Assembly (NCBI GenBank): GCA_029207755.1
Contig: JARCOQ010000190.1
Span: 62,001-126,000, forward strand
Origin: Chamaea fasciata
Taxonomy: Eukaryota; Chordata; Aves; Passeriformes; Sylviidae
DNA: 64,000 bases
Reading direction: 5' to 3'
Both the position numbers and the translations under genes were made by a program. How positions within the stretch are numbered: position 1 is the first letter of the stretch; the number at the start of each line of letters is the position of its first letter. The notes under the pieces are model-generated. The model made no database searches and was not told the DNA's origin. It saw only the letters and a program-made list of their open reading frames with translations. Below, one piece after another: positions 39,680 through 49,700 of the stretch.

Positions 39680-40220
39680 CAGCTCACCCCCACGGCCGCC
39701 TCCACCTCCAGGAGCGAACAAAACCCTCCTCTGGTTCTTTGATGCCTCAATTGGGCCGCCCAAACCTCCCGAATACCCCCCAAAGCACCCAAAGCAGCCC
39801 CCAGGACTCCCCCCAGACCCCACACAACCCAAAAACCCCCTCCACGAAAACTCAGGACCCCCAGGATCCCCCCAAATCCGCGCCCCCCTCACCCTGAGGT
39901 CCCGTTTGAGCCGCTCCACGTTGCGGACAGGCACCAGCTCATCAAGCCCCAAGCACCAACACCTGCGGGACTGGGATGGACTGAGAGCACTGGGAGGGTG
40001 ACCAGAGAAACCTGGGATGGACAAAGAGTGGACTGGGATGAACTGGGATGAACGGGCAGGCGTGTGGGGGTCCATGGTGGCCACTCGGTGCCTTACTGGT
40101 CTATACTGGGATGGGTCGGATGGCCCCAGGGGAGGGGGTGAGGCCACAATGGTCCAGACTGGGAGGGGAGTCACCATGGCGCCGGAGGCGGAGTCGAGGA
40201 TACGAGCCAGGCAAGGACAC
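39680..40220 (-). other. Non-repetitive cassette, copy 5
   Basis: Nearly identical to copy 4 at offset 3591. Candidate exon A is 40175-40220 with the array CCTAG junction. Candidate exon B is 39893-39962 and intact. The candidate exon C acceptor is lost, as in copies 2-4. Sequence just outside differs by a CCATGG variant near 39598. Confidence 0.9.
39893..39962 (-). CDS. Candidate internal exon B, cassette copy 5
   Basis: 70 nt, identical to copy 4, with TCCCGCAG and GTGAGG flanks on the minus strand and the LVPVRNVERLKRDLR reading. Product unknown. The same caveats apply: the identity may only reflect recent 3.6-kb duplication. Confidence 0.33.
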
Positions 40221-43200
40221 CTAGGGGACAGCCAGGGCAACCCAGGGACACCAGGGCCCCCCCAGAGACACCTAGAGGACAGCCAGGGCCCATCCCGGGA
40301 CACCTAGGGGACAGCCAGGGAACCCCAGGGACACCCTGTGCACGCCCAGGGACACCCAGGGCACACCCAGGGACACCAAGGGGACAGCCAGGGCACCCTA
40401 GGGACAGCCAGGGCACCCCCAGGGACACCGAGGGGACAGCCAGGGCACCCCCAGGGACACCGAGAGGACAGGCAGGGCACCCCCAGGGACACCTTGGGGA
40501 CAGCCAGGGCACCCCAGGGACAGCCAGGGCACCCCCAAGGACACCTAGGGGACCTCCAGGGCACCCCCAGGGACAGCCAGGGAACCCCCAGGGCCACCTA
40601 GGGGACAGCCAGGGCACCCCAGGGACAGCGAGGGCACCCCCAGGGACACCCAGGGCACCCCCAGGGACACCTAGGGGACAGCCAGAGCACCCCCAGGGAC
40701 ACCCAGGGCACCCCCAGGGACACCTAGGGGATAGCCAGGGCACACGCAGGGACACCTAGGGGAGAGGCAGGGCACCCCCAGGGACACCTAGGGGACAGCC
40801 AGGGCACCCCCAGGGACACCTAGGGGACAGCCAGGGCACCCCCAGGGACACCTAGGGGACAGCCAGGGCACTCCAAGGACAGCCAGGGCACCCCCAGGGA
40901 CACCTAGGGGACAGCCAGGGCACCCCGAGGGACACCAGCGCACCCCAAGGGGCACCTAGGTGAAAGCCAGGGCACCCTAGGGACAGCCAGGGCAACCCCA
41001 GGGACACCAAGGGGACATCCAGAGCACCCCAGGGACAGCCAGGGCACCCCCAGGGACACCGAAGGAACACCCTGGGCACCCCCAGGGACACCAAGGGGAC
41101 AGCCAGGGCACTCCCAGGGGCACTCTGGGCACCCACAGGGACACCTAGGGGACAGCCAGGGCACACCAGGGACACCCAGGGCACCCCCAGGGACACCTAG
41201 GGGACCTCCAGGGCACCCCCAGGGACACCCAGGGCACACCCAGGGCCACCTAGGGGACAGCCAGGGCACCCCAGGGACAGCCAGGGCCCCTCCAGGGACA
41301 CCTAGGGGACAGCCAGGGCACCCCAGGCACACCCAGGGCACCCCCAGAGACACCGAAGGCACAGCCAGGGCACCCTAGGGACAGCCAGGGCACCCCCAGG
41401 GACACCTAGGGGACAGCCAGGGCACCCCCAGGGACACCTAGAAGACAGCCAGGGCAACCCCAGGGACACGTAGGGGACAGCCAGGGCACCCCCAGGGACA
41501 CCTACGGGACAGCCAGGGCACTCCAGAGACAGCCAGGGCACCCCCAGGGACACCTAGGGGACAGCCAGGGCACCCGAGGGACAGCCAGAGCACCCCCAGG
41601 GACACCCAGGGCACAGCCAGGGCACCGTAGGGACAGCCAGGGCAACGCCAGGGTCACCTAGGGGACAGCCAGGGCATCCCCAGGGACACCCAGGGCACAC
41701 CCAGGGACACCTAGAGGACAGCCAGGGCACCCTTAGGGACACCTAGGGGACAGCCAGGGCACCCTAAAGACAGCCAGGGCACCCCCAGGGACACATAGGG
41801 GACAGGCAGGGCACCCCCAGGGACACCGAGGGGAAAGCCAGGGCACCCCCAGGGACACCGAGGGGAAGGCAGGACACCCCCAGGGACACCTAGGGGACAG
41901 CCAGGGCACCCCCAGGGACATTTAGGGGACAGCCAGGGCACTCCAGGGACACCCAGGGCACCCCCAGGGACACCTAGGCGACAGGCCGAGCACCCCCAGG
42001 GACACCTAGGGGACAGGCAGGGCACCCCCAGGGACACTGACGGGACAGCCAGGGCACCCCCAGAGACCCCTAGGGGACAGCCAGGGCACTCCCAGGGACA
42101 CTCTGGGCACCCACAGGGACACCTTGAAGACAGACAGGGCACCTCAGGGACATCCAGGGCACCCCCAGGGACACCTAGGAGACAGCCAAGGCACCCTAGG
42201 GACCGCCAGGGCGCCCCCAGGGACACCCAGGGCACCCCCAGGGACACGAAGGGGACAGCCAGGGCACCCCCAGGGACACCTAGGGGACAGCCAGGGCCCC
42301 CCTAGGGACACCCAGGGCACCCCCAGGGACACCTAGGGAACAGCCAGGGCATCCCCAGGGACACCCAGGGCACCCCCAGGGACACCTAGAGGACAGCCAG
42401 GGCACCCCCAGTGACACCTAGGGGACAGCCAGGGCACCCCCAGGGACACCTAGGGGACAGCCAGGGCACCCTAGGGACACCCAGCGCACCCCCAGGGACA
42501 CCTAGGGGACAGCAAGGGCATCCGCAGGGACACCCAGGGCACCCCCAGGGACACCTAGAGGACAGCCAGGGCATCCCAGGGACACCTAAGAGACAGGCAG
42601 GGCACCCCCAGGGACACCTAGGGGACAGCCAGGGCCCCCTCAGGGACACCAAGGGGACATCCAGAGCACCCCAGGGACAGACAGGGCACCCCCAGGGACA
42701 CCGAAGGAACACCCTGGGCACCCCCAGGGACACCAAGGGGACCCCCAGGGACACGTAGGGGACAGGCAGGGCACTCCCAGGGATATTCTGGGCACCCACA
42801 GGGACACCTAGGGGAGAGCCGGGGCACACCAGGGACACCCAGGGCACCTCCAGGGACACCTAGGGGACCTCCAAGGCACTCCCAGGGACACCCAGGGCAC
42901 CCCCAGGGCCACCTAGGGGACAGCCAGGGCACCCCAGGGACAGCCAGGGCCCCCCCAGGGACACCTAGGGGACAGCCAGGGCACGCCAGGCACACCCAGG
43001 GCTCCCACAGGGACACCTAGGGGACAGCCAGGGCACCCCCAGGGACACCTAGAAGACAGCCAGGGCAACCCCAGGGACACCTAGGGGACAACCAGGGCAC
43101 CCCCAGGGACACCTAGGGGACAGCCAGGGCACTCCAGGGACACGCAGGGCACCCCCAGGGACACCTAGGGGAAAGCCAGGGCACCCGAGGGACACCTAGG

Positions 43201-46200
43201 GGAAGTCAGGACACCCCCAGGGACACCTAGGGTACAGCCATGGCACCCCAGGGACACCCAGGGCACCCCCAGGAACACCTAGGGGACAGTCACGGCACTC
43301 CCAGGGACACCCTGGGCACCCCCAGGGACACCGAGGGGACAGCCAGGGCACCCCAGGGACACCTAGATGACAGGGAAGGCAACCCCAGGGACACCTTGGG
43401 GACAGCCAGGGCGCCCCCTGGGCACCCCAAGGACAGTCAGGGCACCCCCAGGGACACCGAGGGGACAGCCAGGGCACCCCCAGGGACACCTAGGGGACTG
43501 CCAGGGGACCCCCCAGGGACACCTAGGGGACAGCCAGGGCACTCCAGGGTCAGCCAGGGCACCCCCAGGGCACCCCAAGGACACACAGGGCAGCTCCAGG
43601 GACACGTAGGGGACAGCCAGGGCACCCCCAGGGACACCTAGGGGACAGCCAGGGCCCCCCCAGGGACACCTAGGGGACAGCCAGGGCACCCTAGGGACCG
43701 CCAGGGCACCCCCAGGGACACCCAGGGCACCCCCAGGGACACGAAGGGGACAGCCAGGGCACCCCCAGGGACACCTAGGGGACAGCCAGGGCACCCCAGG
43801 GACACGCAGGGCACCCCCAGGGACACCGAGAGGACAGCCAGGGCACACCCAGGGACACCTAGGGGACAGCCAGGGCACCCCCAGGGACACCTAGGGGACA
43901 GGTAGGGCACCCCCAGAGACCCCTAGGGGACAGCCAGGGCCCCCCCAGGGACACCCTGGGCACCCCCAGGGACACGTAGGGGACAGCCAGGGCACCCCAG
44001 GGACACGCTGGGCACCCCCAGGGACACCGAGGGGACAGCCAGGGCACACCCGGGACACCTAGGGGACAGCCAGGGCATCCCCAGGGACACCCAGGGCACA
44101 CCCAGGGACACCTAGGGGACAGCCTGGGCACCCCCAGGGACACCCAAGGCACCCCTCAGGGACACCTAGGGGACAGCCAGGGCACCCTAGGGACAGCCAG
44201 GGCACCCCCTGGGCCACCTAGGAAACAGCCAGGGCACCCCAGGGACACGTAGGGGACAGCCAGGGCACCCCCAAGGACACCTAGAGGACACGCAGGGCAC
44301 TCCCAGGGACAACGAGGGGACAGCCATGGCACCCCCAGGGACACCCTGTGCACCCCCAGGGACACCTAGGGGACAGCCAGGGCCCATCCCGGGAGACCTA
44401 GGGAACAGCCAGGGCACCCTAGGGACAACCAGGGCACCCCCAGGGAAACCGAGGGCACAGCGAGGGCACCCCCAGGGACACCGAGAGGACAGGCAGGGCA
44501 CCCCCAGGGACACCTAGGGGACCTCCAGGGCACCCCCAGGGCCACCTAGGGGACGGCCAGGGCACCCCACTGACAGCGAGGGCACCCCCAGGGACACCTA
44601 GGGGACAGCCAGGGCACCCCCAGGGACACCTAGGGGAGAGGCAGGGCACCCCCAGGGACACCTAGGGGACAGCCAGGGCACCCCCAGGGACACCTAGGGG
44701 ACAGCCAGGGCACCCTAGGGACTGCCAGGGCACCCCCAGGGACACCCAGGGCACCCCCAGGGACAAGAAGGGGACAGCCAGGGCACCCCCAGGGACACCT
44801 AGGGGACAGCCAGGGCACCCCCAGGGACACCCAGGGCACCCCCTGGGACACCAAGGGGACAGACAGGGCACCCCCAGGGACACCGAGGGGAAAGCCAGGG
44901 AACCCCCAGGGACACCTAGGGGAAGGCAGGACACCCCAAGGGACACCTAGGGGACAGCCAGGGCACCCCCAGGGACATTTAGGGGACAGCTAGGGCACTC
45001 CAGAGACACCCAGGGCACCCCCAGGGACATTTAGGTGACAGCCAGGGCACTCCAGGGACACCCAGGGAACCCCCAGTGACACCTAGGGGACAGCCAGGGC
45101 ACCCCCAGGGACACCCAGGGCACCCCCAGGGACACCAAGGGGACAGGCAGGGAACCCCCAGGGACACCTAGGGGATGGCCAGGGCCCCCCCAGGGACACC
45201 TAGGGGACAGGTAGGGAACCCCCAGGGCACCCCGGGGACACCCAGGGCACCCCCAGGGACACCAAGGGGACAGCCAAGGCACCCCAGGGACACCGAGGGG
45301 ACAGCCAGGGCACCCCCAGGGACACCTACGGGACAGCCAGGGCACCCCAGGGACACCCAGGGAACCCCCAGGGACACCTAGGGGACAGCAAGGGCACCCC
45401 CAGGGTCACCCAGGGCACCCCCAGGGACACGTAGGGGACAGCCAGGGCACCCCAGGGACACCCTGGGCGCCCTCAGGGACACCTAGGGGACAGCCAGGGC
45501 ACCCCCAGGGACACCCAGGGCACCCCCAGGGACACCTAGGGGACAGGAAGGGCACCCCCAGGGACACGTAGGGGACAGGCAGGGCACCCCCAGGGACACC
45601 TAGGGGACAGCCAGGGCCCCCCCAAGGACACCTAGGGGTAAGGCAGGGCACCCCCAGGGACACCGAGGGGACAGCCACGGCACCTCCAGGGACACGTAGA
45701 AGACAGCCATGGCACCCCAGGGACAGCCAGGGCACTCCCAGGGACACCCAGGGCACCCCCAGGGACAGCTAGGGGACAGCCAGGGCACCCCCAGGGACAC
45801 CAAGGGGACAGCCAGAGCACCCCAAGGAAAGCCAGGGCACCCCCAGGGACACCCAGGGCACCCCCAGGTACACCTACGGGACAGCAAGGGCACCCCCAGG
45901 GACACCCAGGGCACCCCCAGGGACACGTAGGGGACAGCCAGGGCACCCCAGGGACACCCTGGGCACCCCCAGGGACACCGAGGGGACAGCCAGGGCACCC
46001 TAGGGACACCAAGGGGACAGCCAGGGCACCCCCAGGGACACCAAGGGCACAGACAGGGCACCCTAGGGACACCAAGGGGACAGCCAGGGCACCCCCGGGG
46101 ACACCAAGGGGACATCCAGAGCACCCCAGGCACACCAACGGCACCCCAAGGGACACCTAAGTGACAGCCAGGGCACCCCAGGGACATCGAGGGACAGCCA

Positions 46201-46218
46201 GGAACCCCCTGGGACAGC
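40221..46218. repeat. Array segment 6; block B copy 3 and block D copy 1
   Basis: Block B copy 3 occupies about 40221-43510. It then leaves the block B order at the point that leads to a cassette in copies 1 and 2, so no cassette follows where one would be expected (~43.7 kb). From ~43900 the variant order is shared with ~54600-55700 (offset 10670 at 44156) and, from ~45400, with ~52280-53148. No gene-like content. Confidence 0.9.
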
Positions 46219-46226
46219 CAGCTCAC

Positions 46227-46253
46227 CCCCACGGCCGCCTCCACCTCCAGGAG
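46227..46253 (-). CDS. Candidate micro-exon C, cassette copy 6
   Basis: 27 nt, read as LLEVEAAVG, between TTTTGATAG and GTGAGC on the minus strand. The donor is good. The acceptor is weak because the upstream sequence is G-rich rather than pyrimidine-rich. Equivalent positions in copies 1, 7 and 8 keep the TAG; copies 2-5 have TCG and lose it. It may simply be intron, or the real exon may start further upstream. Confidence 0.18.
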
Positions 46254-46431
46254 CTATCAAAACCCTCCTCAGGTTCTTTGATGCCTCAAATGGGCCGCCC
46301 AAACCTCCCGAATACCCCCCAAAGCACCCAAAGCAGCCCCGAGGACGCCCCCCGGACCCCCCACAACCCAAAAACCCCCTCCACGACAACTCAGGACCCC
46401 CAGGATCCCCCCAAATCCGCGCCCCCCTCAC

Positions 46432-46501
46432 CCTGAGGTCCCGTTTGAGCCGCTCCACGTTGCGGACAGGCACCAGCTCATCAAGCCCCAAGCACCAACA
46501 C
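46432..46501 (-). CDS. Candidate internal exon B, cassette copy 6
   Basis: 70 nt, intact. The upstream intron-like stretch on the minus strand (46713 down to 46502) begins GTGACT and ends in a pyrimidine-rich tract with TCCCGCAG. A GTGAGG donor follows the exon. It reads LVPVRNVERLKRDLR. This cassette and copies 7 and 8 keep all the splice-like signals, so they are the best candidates for a functional copy. Product unknown. Confidence 0.37.
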
Positions 46502-46713
46502 CTGCGGGACTGGGATGGACTGAGAGCACTGGGAGGGTGACCAGAGAAACCTGGGATGGACAAAGAGTGAACTGGGATGAACTGGGATGAACTGGCAGGC
46601 GTGTGGGGGTCCATGGTGGCCACTCGGTGCCTTACTGGTCTATACTGGGATGGGTCGGATGGCCCCAGGGGAGGGGGTGAGGCCACAATGGTCCAGACTG
46701 GGAGGGGAGTCAC

Positions 46714-46758
46714 CATGGCACCGGAGGCGGAGTCGAGGATACGAGCGAGGCAAGGACA
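46714..46758 (-). CDS. Candidate exon A, cassette copy 6
   Basis: 45 nt on the minus strand, CPCLARILDSASGAM in the phase-0 frame. It is preceded by CTGTCCCCTAAG from the array and followed by GTGACT. It is the most CpG-containing part of the cassette, unlike the array. Equivalent positions are 15487-15532, 22736-22781, 32385-32430, 36584-36629, 40175-40220, 53644-53688 and 57731-57775. Its final ATG is in a strong initiation context (GCCATGG), so it could instead be a translation start. Product unknown. Confidence 0.25.
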
Positions 46759-46759
46759 C

Positions 46760-49700
46760 TTAGGGGACAGCCAGGGCAACCCAGGGACACCAGGGCCCCC
46801 CCAGGGACACCTAGGGGACAGCCAGGGAACCCCAGGGACACCCTGTGCACCCACAGGGACACCTAGGGGACAGCCAGGGCCCATCCCGTGACACCTAGGG
46901 GACAGCCAGGGAACCCCAGGGACACCCTGTGCACGCCCAGGGACACCCAGGGAACACCCAGGGACACCTAGGGGACAGCGAGGGCACCCCCTGGGACACC
47001 GAGGGCACAGCCAGGGCACCCCCAGGGACACTTTGGGGACAGCCAGGGCACCCCAGGGACAGCCAGGGCACCCCCAAGGACACCTAGGGCACCCCCAGGG
47101 CACCCCCAGGGCCACCTAGGGGACAGCCAGGGCACCCCAGGGACAGCGAGGGCACCCCCAGGGACACCCAGGGCACCCCCAGGGACACCTAGGGGACAGC
47201 CAGGGCACCCCCAGGGACACCTAGGGGAGAGGCAGGGCACGCCCAGGGACACCTAGGGGACAGCCAGGGCACCCCCAGGGACACCTAGGGAACAGCCAGG
47301 GAACCCTAGGGACCGCCAGGGCACCCCCAGGGACACCCAGGGCACCCCCAGGGACACGAAGGGTACAGCCAGGGCACCCCCAGGGACACCTAGGGGACAG
47401 CCAGGGCACCCCAGGGACACGCAGGGCACCCCCAGGGACACCTAGAGGACAGCCAGGGCACACCCAGGGACACCTAGGGGACAGCCAGGGCACCCCCAGG
47501 GACACCTAGGGCACCCCCAGGGACACCGAGAGGACAGCCAGGGCACACCCAGGGACACCTAGGGGACAGCCAGGGCACCCCCAGGGACACCTAGGGGACA
47601 GGTAGGGCACCCCCAGAGACCCCTAGGGGACAGCCAGGGCCCCCCCAGGGACACCCAGGGCACCCCCAGGGACACCTAGGGGACAGCCAGGGCACCCCAG
47701 GCACAGCCAGGGCACCCCCAGGGACACCTAGCAGACAGCCATGGCAACCCCAGGGACACCTAGGGGACAGCCAGGGCACCTCCAGGGACACCTAGGGGAC
47801 AGCCAGGGCACTCCAGGGACTGCCAAGGCACCCCCAGGGACACCTAGGGGACAGCCAGGACACCCTAGGGACAGCCTGGGCACCCCCAGGGACACCAAGG
47901 GCACAACCAGGGCACCCCCTGGGCACCCCAAGGACAGTCAGGGCACCCCCAGGGACACCAAGGGGACAGCCAGGGCACCCCCAGGGACACCCAGAGCACC
48001 CCCAGGGACACCTAGGGGACAGCCGGGGCACCCCAAGGGACACCTAGGGGACACGCAGGGTACCCCCAGGGACAACGAGGGGACAGCCATGGCACCCCCA
48101 GGGACAGCCAGGGCACCCCAGGGACACCTAGGGCACAGCCAGGGCACCCTAGGGACAGCCAGGGCACCCCCAGGGACACCTAGGGGACAGCCAGGGCACC
48201 CCCAGGGACACCTAGGAAACAGCCAGGGCACCCTGAGGGACACCTAGGGGACAGCCAGGGCACCCCCAGGGACACCTAGGGGACAGCCAGGGCACCCCGA
48301 GGGACACCAGGGCCCCTCCAGGGACACATAGGGGACAGGCAGGGCCCCCCCAGGGACACCCAGGGCACCCCAAGGGAGACCTAGGGGACAGCCAGGGAAC
48401 CCCAGGGACACCCTGGGCACCCCCAGAGACACCTAGGGGACAGCCAGGGAACCCCAGGGACAGCCAGGGCACCCCAAGGGACATCTAGGAGACAGCCAGG
48501 CCCCCCCCAGGGACACCTAGGGGACAGCCAGGGCACCCAGGGACACCCAGGGCACCCCCAGGGACACCTAGGGGACAGCCAGGACGCCCTAGGGACACCT
48601 AGAGGACAGGCAGGGCACCCCCAGGGACACCGAGGCGACAGCCAGGGCACCCGCAGAGACCCCTAGGAGACAGCCAGGGCACTCCCAGAGACACTCTGGG
48701 CACCCACAGGGACACCAAGGGCACAGCCAGGGCACCCTAGGGACAGCCAGGGCACCCCCACTGACACCAAGTAAACATCCAGAGCACCCCAGGGAAAGCC
48801 AGGGCACCCCCAGGGACACCTAGGGGACAGCCAGGGCACCCCCAGAGACACCGAGAGGACAGGCAGAGCACCCCCAGGGACACCTTGGGGACAGCCAGGG
48901 CACCCCAGGGACAGACAGGGCACCCCCAGGGACACCTAGGGGACCACCAGGGCACCCCCAGGGACAGGTAGGGGACAGACAGGGCCCCCCCAGGGACACC
49001 TAGGGGACAGCCAGGGCACCCCCAGGGACACCTAGGGGACAGCCAGGGCACCCAAAGGACACCCAGGGCACCCCCTGGGACACCAAGGGGACAGGCAGGG
49101 CCCCCCCAAGGACACCTAGGGGAAAGGCAGGGCACCCACAGGGACACCAAGGGGACAGCTAGGGCACCCCCAGGGACACGTAGAGGACAGCCATGGCACC
49201 CCATGGACAGCCAGGGCACCCCCAGGGACAGCTAGGGGACAGCCATGGCACCCCATGGACAGCCAGGGCACCCCCAGGGACAGCTAGGGGACAGCCAGGG
49301 CACCCCCAGGGACACCAAGGGGACAGCCAGAGCACCCCAGGGACAGCCAGGGCACCCCCAGGGACACCCAGGGCACCCCCAGGGACACCTACGGGACAGC
49401 AAGGGCACCCCCAGGGACGCCCTGGGCACCCCCAGGGACACGTAGGGGACAGCCAGGGCACCCCAGGGACACGCAGGGCACCCCCAGGGACACCGAGGGG
49501 ACAGCCAGGGCACCCCAGGGACACCTAGGAGACCTCCAAGGCATCCCCAGGGACACCCTGGGCACCCCCAGGGACACGAAGGGGACAGCCAGGGCACCCC
49601 AGGGACATACTGGGCGCCCCCAGGGACACCTAGGGGACAGGCAGGGCACCCCCAGAGACCCCTAGGGGACAGGCAGGGCACCCCCAGGGACACCAGGGCA

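Larger units (their letters stand above)
46219..46759 (-). other. Non-repetitive cassette, copy 6
   Basis: Candidate exon A is 46714-46758. Here the array junction reads CACTTAGG on plus, so on the minus strand the AG lies one base further in (CCCCTAAG) and the exon would be 45 nt. A silent GGC-to-GGT change (Gly) sits before the GCC ATG. Candidate exon B is 46432-46501. Candidate exon C is 46227-46253 with TAG upstream and GTGAGC downstream. Two ATGs in strong context are present, at 46716 and 46614 (minus-strand first base), both in the exon B frame. It is closest to copy 8, sharing AGTGAACTGG and the GGT variant. Confidence 0.9.

Noticed and set aside
46063..47115. A 350-codon minus-strand gene across cassette 6
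   Set aside because: The frame joins repeat, candidate exons and intron-like low-complexity DNA without any change in character. Good GT-AG-like sites inside argue for splicing, not one exon.
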